This document shows positions 5,517 to 10,680 of a DNA stretch of 10,680 bases, one piece after another. Location of the stretch: assembly GCA_028708055.1 (NCBI GenBank), contig JAQVZT010000072.1, forward strand, positions 1 through 10,680, given 5' to 3'. Under the pieces are notes generated by a model, which did not search any database, was not told the DNA's origin, and saw nothing but the letters and a program-made list of their open reading frames with translations. The stretch comes from Methanothrix sp. Its GTDB lineage: Archaea > Halobacteriota > Methanosarcinia > Methanotrichales > Methanotrichaceae. The stretch's first letter is position 1. The number at the start of each line of letters is the position of its first letter. The position numbers were made by a program, and so were the translations under genes.

Positions 5517-6863
5517 CTAAGCTTCTCCCGGCTTGGACCCTGGGGCAAATCTCTTCATGAGCCGCTTCATATTCATCTTGCCCGCCCCGCCCCTCATGCC
5601 TTTGATTGCCTTTTGCATGGCCTGATGGGACTTGAGAAGCTCCCTGACCAAATCCGGGGTGGCGCCGCTGCCCAGGGATATGCGCTTGATGCGGGAAGCG
5701 GTTATTATCTTTGGGTCCTCCAGCTCCTTGGCGGTCATGGAGTCCATGATCACCCGGTACTTGTCCAGGCGGTCTTTGGTCATCTGATACTCTTTGTCGG
5801 AGATGTCCAGCCCCAGGCCGCCCATGGGCAGCATCTGCATGATCTGCTTCAGTGGTCCCAGCTTGTTCATGGCCTCCATCTGGTGGTACATGTCCTTCAG
5901 GGTGAATTTGCCCCGCATCAGCGACTCGACATCCACCTGGGTGTCGGTCTGCACCTCCTGGGCCCTCTCGATGAGCGTCTTTATGTCGCCCATTCCCAGC
6001 ATCCGGGAGATGAATCGGTCCGCTTCGAACTTTTCGAGGTCCGTGGGCGTCTCGCCCGTGCCGATGAAGGCCACAGATGTCCTGGTCTCTGCCACAGCGG
6101 AAAGAGCCCCGCCGCCCTTGGCGGTGCCGTCCAGCTTAGTGATGATGACGCCCGTGATCTGCACAGCTTCGTTAAAGGCCCGCGCCTGCTCGGAAGCCTG
6201 CTGGCCCAGAGCGGCATCCATCACCAGCAGCTTTTGCTCGGCATTGACCACGGCGTGAATGTCCTTCATCTCCTGGATCAGGTCGCCCTCCAGAGCATGT
6301 CTGCCTGCCGTATCGACGATGCGAACATCGTACCTTTTTGCGGCCTCCAGCCCCGCCCTCGCAACAGCCGGCGCATCCGGATTGCCCTTATCGCCGTAAA
6401 AGAAGATTCCCTGCTTCTCACAGAGCGCCTTCAGCTGGTCATAGGCACCGGCGCGGAAGGTATCGGCACATATGACCGCCGTTCGCAGTCCCTTTCTCTG
6501 GAAGAAGGTGGCAAGCTTTGCCGCGGTGGTGGTCTTTCCCGAACCTTGCAGCCCCACAAGCATGATGTTCTGTTTTTTCAGGGGGATTTCGCTGCCCCGG
6601 CCTACCAGGTTGATGAGCTCCTGGTAGACGATGTTGATGACGTGCTCGCGCGGGTTCATGCCGGGAGCTGGTTTTTCGTTGAGGGCTCTCTCTTTGATGG
6701 TGGTGGAGAGGGCCATCACCAGCTTGACATTCACATCCGCCTGCAAGAGCGCCCGCTGAATCTCCCGCACGGCATCATCTACCAGGGCCTTGTCTATCCT
6801 ATTCGCCGACGCAATCTTCTTCAGAGCATTGCGCAGCGATCCGCCTAAGTTTTCCAGGACCAT
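5517..6863 (-). CDS. srp54: Signal recognition particle 54 kDa protein (SRP54)
   Basis: SRP54 binds signal sequences emerging from the ribosome, together with 7S RNA and SRP19, and delivers the complex to the membrane receptor FtsY by GTP-dependent docking. The 448-aa protein is full length for archaea. The N domain is a helical bundle (1-90). The G domain has GLQGSGKT (G1, 104-111), DTFRAGA (G2, 134-140), DTAGR (G3, 184-188), TKLDG (G4, 242-246) and GTGETPTDLE (268-277). The Met-rich M domain (about 315-440) includes SRIKRISLGSG (390-400), the SRP RNA-binding element. The start ATG at 6863 gives the usual MVLENLGGSL beginning and no strong ribosome binding site; the box A near 6895-6902 predicts a leader of only about 9 bases. 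It converges on the 5018 gene. The neighbouring exported proteins are potential clients, but there is no sign of an operon. No 7S RNA is seen in this window. Confidence 0.96.
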   Translation of the reverse strand: MVLENLGGSLRNALKKIASANRIDKALVDDAVREIQRALLQADVNVKLVMALSTTIKERALNEKPAPGMNPREHVINIVYQELINLVGRGSEIPLKKQNIMLVGLQGSGKTTTAAKLATFFQRKGLRTAVICADTFRAGAYDQLKALCEKQGIFFYGDKGNPDAPAVARAGLEAAKRYDVRIVDTAGRHALEGDLIQEMKDIHAVVNAEQKLLVMDAALGQQASEQARAFNEAVQITGVIITKLDGTAKGGGALSAVAETRTSVAFIGTGETPTDLEKFEADRFISRMLGMGDIKTLIERAQEVQTDTQVDVESLMRGKFTLKDMYHQMEAMNKLGPLKQIMQMLPMGGLGLDISDKEYQMTKDRLDKYRVIMDSMTAKELEDPKIITASRIKRISLGSGATPDLVRELLKSHQAMQKAIKGMRGGAGKMNMKRLMKRFAPGSKPGEA

Positions 6864-6894
6864 AATAATTCAGGCACGGGAAAGGCGGGCTAAC

Positions 6895-6905
6895 CATATA
6901 AAATA
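6895..6905 (-). promoter_or_regulatory. Box A of srp54
   Basis: On the minus strand this reads TATTTTATATG, an archaeal TATA box. Its distance to the ATG at 6863 (box to codon about 32-39 bases) predicts a start site near 6872 and a nearly leaderless mRNA, in line with the missing ribosome binding site. Confidence 0.6.
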
Positions 6906-6958
6906 TTCCTTGGGCAGCTATTCTCATTCCTGATAAAGTTTCAGATAACCCTCACCGT

Positions 6959-7216
6959 TTATAGCACCAAATGGCTCGCTTTCGCCGGGAAAAATGCCTC
7001 ACTGCTCGGATGGGCATGGTGCTCATTAAATCCTGGCGGAACCATCTTACCTGCGAGATCGACGATTCGAGTCTTTGGATCTAAGAAACCAGGTAAGGGG
7101 GAGCATTTCTTTTGCATATTAATCCCAGCAGTCCGATCTGATCGACCAAGAATAACCGCCATTTTTCTAAATGAATTGCAGCAGCAACAATATAACATTT
7201 CTGATGTTACAGGCAT
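6959..7216 (-). pseudogene. Remnant of an amidohydrolase N-terminal region
   Basis: Within an otherwise unremarkable 85-codon frame, positions 7007-7084 translate to a stretch containing LDPKTRIVDLAGKM and PPGFNEHHAHP. This matches the end of the N-terminal beta domain and the first metal-binding HxH motif of metal-dependent amidohydrolases (pattern T-x-x-I-D-L-x-G-K-x-x-x-P-G-F-x-x-x-H-x-H-P). The rest of the enzyme (about 400 residues) is missing: the frame stops at 6959 shortly after the motif, and the upstream part carries no recognisable strand pattern. I read it as a decayed fragment of a former gene or of a transferred segment. The exact limits are uncertain, and no ribosome binding site supports expression. 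A chance match is possible but the motif is specific. Confidence 0.42.
7193..7209. repeat. Small inverted repeat
   Basis: TAACAT (7193-7198) and ATGTTA (7204-7209) form a perfect 6-bp inverted repeat with a 5-base centre in the spacer between srp54 and tRNA-Cys. It has operator-like geometry, but no adjacent promoter is clear. Confidence 0.3.
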
Positions 7217-7267
7217 TGAGTCTTCTTCCCGGATTGCCGCACAAAAGATGCCCTCAACCGATAAAGG

Positions 7268-7274
7268 TTTAAAT
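7268..7274 (+). promoter_or_regulatory. Candidate box A of tRNA-Cys
   Basis: TTTAAAT follows a purine-rich BRE-like stretch (ATAAAGG) and predicts transcription from about 7297, a short leader before the tRNA at 7309 as is usual for archaeal tRNA genes. Confidence 0.5.
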
Positions 7275-7308
7275 CAGATCGACAATGTTACCGGACGCCA
7301 ACACGGTT

Positions 7309-7380
7309 GCCAAGGTGGCGGAGCGGCTACGCAAATGCCTGCAGAGCATTACCACTCCGGTTCGAATCCGGACCTTGGCT
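7309..7380 (+). tRNA. trnC: tRNA-Cys(GCA)
   Basis: The cloverleaf folds by eye. The acceptor GCCAAGG (7309-7315) pairs with CCTTGGC (7373-7379), with discriminator T7380. The D arm starts GCGG with loop AGCGGCT. The anticodon stem AATGC/GCATT encloses loop CTGCAGA with anticodon GCA (Cys) and T33. The variable loop is ACCAC, and the T arm is TCCGG-TTCGAAT-CCGGA. The length is 72 bases, there is no intron, and the 3' CCA is not encoded and must be added by the CCA-adding enzyme. D-stem pair 13-22 is a G-A mismatch, which is tolerated in many tRNAs. It supplies Cys-tRNA for the UGC/UGU codons. It sits alone between srp54 and gyrB. Confidence 0.96.
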
Positions 7381-7419
7381 TGATTTGCCTTTTAATCTCG
7401 CGGAACTACTTGTCTATTA

Positions 7420-7425
7420 TTTTTT
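7420..7425 (+). terminator. T-run after tRNA-Cys
   Basis: A run of six T follows the A/T-rich TATTA, 40 bases after the tRNA end, and a shorter TTTT occurs at 7390-7393. Such T-runs terminate archaeal RNA polymerase. There is no hairpin directly before it. Confidence 0.35.
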
Positions 7426-7453
7426 AAAGGGTTTCAGTTTTGAACTGGCAGGT

Positions 7454-7512
7454 GACTCCTCGACGGGAGGACGAGTCAATCCCCGGATCCTACCCAACCA
7501 TTCCGTATGGGG
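7454..7512 (+). other. GC-rich patch with two potential hairpins, no gene
   Basis: GACTCCTC (7454-7461) pairs with GAG (7467-7469) and GAGTC (7473-7477) around a 5-base loop and a 3-base bulge. Then CCCCGGA (7481-7487) pairs with TCC (7502-7504) and GGGG (7509-7512) across a 4-base bulge. A small CAGTT/AACTG stem lies just before (7435-7447). The patch is flanked by A/T-rich DNA and lies upstream of the gyrB box A, so it would not be in the gyrB mRNA. It may be a small RNA or a processed tail of the tRNA transcript, or chance. Confidence 0.25.
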
Positions 7513-7561
7513 CATTGCAATTAATGTTTAGATAAATTTTAAGATATATTTTGGGGAAAAG

Positions 7562-7569
7562 CTTATATC
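7562..7569 (+). promoter_or_regulatory. Box A of the gyrBA operon
   Basis: CTTATATC preceded by the purine-rich GGGGAAAAG (BRE-like) is the best archaeal promoter here. It predicts a start near 7590 and a leader of about 30 bases carrying the ribosome binding site AGGAGG at 7604-7609. Other A/T elements at about 7530-7553 are alternatives. Confidence 0.5.
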
Positions 7570-7603
7570 GTCTCAGGCTATTTAGTTACAGTCCTAATTA
7601 TTC

Positions 7604-7609
7604 AGGAGG
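7604..7609 (+). promoter_or_regulatory. Strong ribosome binding site deciding the gyrB TTG start
   Basis: AGGAGG matches the 16S rRNA 3' end perfectly and lies 11 bases before TTG 7621. No ATG or GTG is in frame nearby, so TTG is accepted. Confidence 0.75.
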
Positions 7610-7620
7610 CTTAATCAGTT

Positions 7621-9996
7621 TTGAGCAAAGCAACGAGCTACGATGCGAGCCAAATTCAGGTTCTTGAAGGCCTTGAGGCAGTCAGGCGAAGACCTTCAAT
7701 GTACATAGGCAGCACAGACGTCCTGGGGCTGCACCATCTGGTCTACGAGGTCGTGGACAACAGCGTGGATGAGGCTCTGGGAGGCTACGCCAAAGAGATA
7801 AATGTGATAATCCACCCAGACGGCAGCGTCTCTGTTGCTGACGATGGTCGCGGAATTCCTGTGGACAATCATCCTCAGTTCAACCGTCCGGCGCTGGAGA
7901 TCGTCATGACCGTCCTGCATGCGGGCGGCAAGTTCGACCACGAGTCCTATAGCGTTTCAGGGGGGCTTCATGGCGTGGGTGTATCCGTGGTCAATGCTCT
8001 TTCCGAGTGGATGGAGGTAGAGGTCTCCAGGAACGGTCGTGTCTACTGGCAGCGATATGAGCACGGCAATGTGGCCTCGGATGTAAAGGTCCGGGGGCAC
8101 TCCGAACACACCGGCACCACAGTCAGCTTCAAGCCCGATGGGACCATCTTCGAGGAGACCGAATTCAACTTTGATACCCTCTCCTCCCGGCTGAGGGAGC
8201 TGGCTTTTCTCAACCGCGGTCTGCGGATCACTATTAAAGACGAAAGGACCGACAAGGAGAATGACTTCTGCTATGAAGGGGGCATAAGCTCCTTCGTGGA
8301 GTTTCTCAATACCAACAAAGAAGCTCTGCATAAACCACCCATCTTCTTCTCGCGCAGCAAGGATGCAACTTCCGTTGAAGTCGCCCTGCAATACAACAAC
8401 TCCTACAGCGAGAGCATCTTCTCCTATGCCAATAACATCAACACACGTGAGGGTGGAACCCATCTCATGGGATTTCGCTCTGCACTCACCAAAACGGTCA
8501 ATGAGTACGCCCGGGACAATAAGCTCTTCAAAGGCGAGGTCAAGTTGGGTGGAGACGACCTGCGCGAGGGTCTGGTGGCGGTCATCAGCGTAAAGCTTCC
8601 CGATCCCCAGTTTGAGGGCCAGACCAAGACCCGGCTAGGAAACAGCTCCGTGCGGGGAATAGTCGAATCCATGGTCTCTGAGGGCCTGGCCGAGTTCTTT
8701 GAGGAAAATCCCACCGTGGCGACGACCATTGTGGAGAAAGCAGGCGATGCCCTGCGCGCCCGTGAGGCGGCAAGGAAAGCCAAGGAGCTGACGAGGCGCA
8801 AGAATGCCCTGGGCTCAGGAGGGCTGCCTGGAAAATTGGCCGACTGCTCCAATAACGACCCCTCCAAGTGCGAGATTTATATTGTGGAGGGCGAATCGGC
8901 AGGCGGGTGTTTTTCTGGAGACACCAAAGTGGCGCTTGCAGACGGTCGTAACCTGAGCTTCGAAGATTTGGTGGTCGAGCAAGCGGAGGGCAAGGAGCAC
9001 TTTTGCTATACCATTCGCAAGGATGGCACCATAGGCCTGGAGCGCGTGCAGAATGCCCGTATCACTAATCAGAACGTGCCCGTCGTCCGCATCACTTTGG
9101 ATAATGGCGATGCGATTACCTGCACACCGGATCACCGCTTCATGCTGCGCGATGGTAGCTATCAAGTTGCGAGCAAACTGACGGTAGACGATTCTTTGAT
9201 GCCGCTTTACCGCAAGCTTTCAAACACAGCGCAACCGGGTATCACAAAGGATAACGCTGCTGAAGCGATTCGAAAATACAACCATCGCATTATCTCAATC
9301 GAACTTGTCGATGATCGCATGGATGTGTACGATATCGAAGTGCCGCATACCCATAATTTCGCGCTGGCTAGCGGCGTATTCGTTCACAATAGCGCTAAAC
9401 AGGGCAGAAACCGCCATTTTCAGGCCATTCTCCCCCTGCGCGGCAAGATCCTCAATGTGGAGCGTGCGAGGCTGGACAAGATCCTCAAGAACGCCGAGAT
9501 TCGCAATATGATTGTGGCTTTCGGCACGGGCATCGGCGATGATTTCGATATCTCTAAAGCCCGATACCACAAGATAGTAATAATGACCGATGCCGATGTG
9601 GACGGCTCTCACATTCGCACCCTGTTGCTGACATTCATCTATCGATATATGAAGCCGCTCATAGATGCCGGGTATGTCTTTATCGCCCAGCCTCCCCTCT
9701 ACCAGGTCAAAAAGGGAAAGGCGGTCAGCTATGCCTACTCGGATGATCAGCTCAACAAACTGGTAAAGGGCCTGGCCAAGCCAGCCATTCAGAGATACAA
9801 GGGCCTGGGTGAGATGAATTCCGAGCAGCTCTGGGATACCACAATGGATCCCGAAAAGAGGACTATGCTGAAGGTGACACTGGAAGATGCTGTGGAGGCA
9901 GACCGCATCTTCACCATCCTCATGGGCGACCAGGTGGAGCCCAGGCGGGAGTTCATAGAGACGCATGCCAAATACGTAAAGAATCTTGATGTTTGA
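7621..9996 (+). CDS. gyrB: DNA gyrase subunit B containing a mini-intein
   Basis: GyrB provides ATP hydrolysis and the TOPRIM domain of the A2B2 gyrase that introduces negative supercoils. The precursor is 791 aa; removal of a 161-aa intein (430-590) leaves 630 aa, the normal size for the short gyrase B of archaea and many bacteria. The GHKL ATPase has YEVVDNSVDEAL (42-53, Glu43 catalytic base, Asn47 Mg ligand), DDGRGIP (74-80), GGLHGVG (114-120) and QTK (334-336, Lys336 contacting ATP gamma phosphate). The TOPRIM domain has EGESAGG (423-429, Glu423) and DADVDGSH (657-664, Asp657/659/661). The C-terminal QRYKGLGEMN block is present. Function requires splicing, because the intein splits the TOPRIM metal-binding region. 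Most relatives have EGDSAGG; Glu425 here replaces Asp. gyrA follows 7 bases after the stop codon. Confidence 0.96.
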   Translation: MSKATSYDASQIQVLEGLEAVRRRPSMYIGSTDVLGLHHLVYEVVDNSVDEALGGYAKEINVIIHPDGSVSVADDGRGIPVDNHPQFNRPALEIVMTVLHAGGKFDHESYSVSGGLHGVGVSVVNALSEWMEVEVSRNGRVYWQRYEHGNVASDVKVRGHSEHTGTTVSFKPDGTIFEETEFNFDTLSSRLRELAFLNRGLRITIKDERTDKENDFCYEGGISSFVEFLNTNKEALHKPPIFFSRSKDATSVEVALQYNNSYSESIFSYANNINTREGGTHLMGFRSALTKTVNEYARDNKLFKGEVKLGGDDLREGLVAVISVKLPDPQFEGQTKTRLGNSSVRGIVESMVSEGLAEFFEENPTVATTIVEKAGDALRAREAARKAKELTRRKNALGSGGLPGKLADCSNNDPSKCEIYIVEGESAGGCFSGDTKVALADGRNLSFEDLVVEQAEGKEHFCYTIRKDGTIGLERVQNARITNQNVPVVRITLDNGDAITCTPDHRFMLRDGSYQVASKLTVDDSLMPLYRKLSNTAQPGITKDNAAEAIRKYNHRIISIELVDDRMDVYDIEVPHTHNFALASGVFVHNSAKQGRNRHFQAILPLRGKILNVERARLDKILKNAEIRNMIVAFGTGIGDDFDISKARYHKIVIMTDADVDGSHIRTLLLTFIYRYMKPLIDAGYVFIAQPPLYQVKKGKAVSYAYSDDQLNKLVKGLAKPAIQRYKGLGEMNSEQLWDTTMDPEKRTMLKVTLEDAVEADRIFTILMGDQVEPRREFIETHAKYVKNLDV
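8908..9390 (+). other. GyrB mini-intein, 161 residues
   Basis: This is an in-frame insertion between EGESAGG and SAKQGRN of GyrB, removed by protein splicing. Intein residue Cys1 (8908-8910) starts block A (CFSGDTKVALADG). Block B is NGDAITCTPDHRFML with the TxxH signature (Thr73, His76). Block F is DVYDIEVPHTHNF (139-151), and block G ends GVFVHN with His160 and Asn161. The +1 extein residue is Ser591 (9391-9393). All residues for class 1 splicing are present, so it is probably active. Between about 100 and 128 only a short linker is found where larger inteins carry a LAGLIDADG endonuclease, so it cannot home by itself. From memory the sequence is strikingly close to the Synechocystis PCC 6803 GyrB intein. 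Arginine codons (8 CGC, 2 CGT, 1 CGA; no AGG, AGA or CGG) differ from the extein, where AGG and CGG are common. Confidence 0.93.
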
Positions 9997-10003
9997 GGTG
10001 GCC

Positions 10004-10680
10004 TTGACAGAAGTTTTGGTTAACATCACTGAGGAGATGAAATCCTCCTACATTGATTATGCTATGAGCGTGATCGTGAGTCGGGCCCTGCCCGACGTAC
10101 GCGACGGCCTCAAGCCGGTTCACCGGCGCATACTGCATGCCATGAATGAGCAGGGCATGACCCACGACCAGCCTTACAAGAAGTCCGCTCGCGTGGTGGG
10201 AGATGTCATGGGTAAATACCATCCCCACGGAGACGCGGCTATATATGAGACCATCGTGCGCATGGCCCAGCCATTTTCCATGCGGTATCCCCTCATCGAC
10301 GGCCAGGGAAACTTCGGTTCCATAGATGGTGACCCGGCTGCTGCCATGCGTTACACCGAGGTTCGCCTCTCCAAGATCGCCGGGGAGCTGCTGGCGGACA
10401 TCGAGAAGAACACCGTTGATTTCGTTCCCAATTACGACGGATCCCTGAAGGAGCCAGTGGTGCTTCCGGCAAAGCTGCCTGCCCTTCTGCTCAACGGATC
10501 GACCGGCATAGCGGTGGGCATGGCGACTAACATTCCGCCCCATAACCTGACTGAGCTGTGCAGGGCGATTATCCTCCTGATCGACGAGCCCCAGTCGCCA
10601 CTCTCTGATCTGATGCACATCATGCCGGGGCCTGATTTTCCCACAGGAGCCTGCATCGTGGGCCGGGCGGGTATTGAGGC
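10004..10680 (+). CDS. gyrA: DNA gyrase subunit A, 5' part (runs off the window)
   Basis: GyrA carries out DNA breakage and reunion with GyrB. The first 225 codons are present and the frame is open to the window edge. The start is TTG 10004, with GAGGTG (9995-10000) overlapping the gyrB stop region; GTG 9998 is in frame but lies in the ribosome binding site. The N-terminus has ITEEMKSSYIDYAMSVIVSR and RALPDVRDGLKPVHRRIL, then GKYHPHGDAAIYETIVRMAQ (quinolone-determining region) and the catalytic-Tyr block AAAMRYTEVRLSK with Tyr117 (codon 10352-10354). IAVGMATNIPPHN follows. At the positions of E. coli Ser83 and Asp87 the protein has Ala and Glu. The gap of 7 bases and the shared ribosome binding site argue for translational coupling with gyrB and balanced subunit production. 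Confidence 0.95.
   Translation, partial: MTEVLVNITEEMKSSYIDYAMSVIVSRALPDVRDGLKPVHRRILHAMNEQGMTHDQPYKKSARVVGDVMGKYHPHGDAAIYETIVRMAQPFSMRYPLIDGQGNFGSIDGDPAAAMRYTEVRLSKIAGELLADIEKNTVDFVPNYDGSLKEPVVLPAKLPALLLNGSTGIAVGMATNIPPHNLTELCRAIILLIDEPQSPLSDLMHIMPGPDFPTGACIVGRAGIE

Noticed and set aside
5613..6848. Long plus-strand open frame (411 codons) opposite srp54
   Set aside because: It lies entirely antisense to the unmistakable SRP54 gene. Its His/Leu/Gln-rich translation has no motif and no ribosome binding site.
7307..7531. Open frames running through tRNA-Cys
   Set aside because: They translate the tRNA and its spacer. The tRNA fold is clear, and protein coding is not supported.
9208..9292. 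Homing endonuclease domain within the GyrB intein
   Set aside because: Only a short linker without LAGLIDADG or HNH motifs lies between splicing blocks B and F.
9295..10029. Minus-strand open frame opposite the end of gyrB
   Set aside because: It is a shadow of gyrB and gyrA coding sequence, with no motif or promoter.
9953..10618. Minus-strand open frame opposite gyrA
   Set aside because: It is antisense to conserved GyrA motifs and only reflects codon bias.

Overview
The window looks like a chromosomal segment of a methanogenic archaeon of the Methanosarcinales, most plausibly Methanothrix (Methanosaeta)-like. The indications are an archaeal SRP54, an archaeal-type dUTPase, a tRNA-Cys without encoded CCA, archaeal box A (TATA) promoters, a DUF1614 membrane protein, gyrase genes of the kind found in euryarchaea, and several lineage-type secreted proteins with N-glycosylation sequons. 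The genus is an inference from memory of families, not from a search.

Layout. Positions 1-2400 hold three exported proteins of unknown function: a Tyr-rich one (minus, 29-385), a signal-peptide protein with a beta-rich N-terminal domain (plus, 740-1387) and a membrane-anchored Cys-containing one (minus, 1450-2397). The last is the second gene of an apparent operon behind a DUF1614 membrane protein (minus, 2407-3162). dut (plus, 3225-3740) diverges from that operon and converges on another secreted protein (minus, 3763-4305). A plausible shared promoter region (4306-4405) then drives two consecutive plus-strand secreted proteins (4406-4981 and about 5018-5494) that look like paralogues. The second has no convincing start codon.

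Positions 5517-6863 encode SRP54 (minus), the GTPase that targets exported proteins such as those around it to the Sec translocon. The interval 6864-7308 holds the SRP54 promoter, a short amidohydrolase-like remnant and the promoter of tRNA-Cys(GCA) at 7309-7380. A GC-rich patch able to form hairpins (7444-7512) follows. Then comes the gyrase operon: gyrB (7621-9996) and the 5' part of gyrA (10004 to the window end), 7 bases apart and both starting with TTG.

The outstanding feature is a 161-residue mini-intein (8908-9390) inside GyrB, placed directly after the TOPRIM motif EGESAGG. It has all the splicing blocks but no homing endonuclease. It closely resembles, from memory, the Synechocystis GyrB intein, and its arginine codon choice and base composition differ from the host extein, which suggests acquisition from bacteria. 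Other points of note are a triple 14-bp tandem repeat just upstream of a box A (622-663), the paralogous secreted pair, and the apparent frame break at the start of the 5018 gene.
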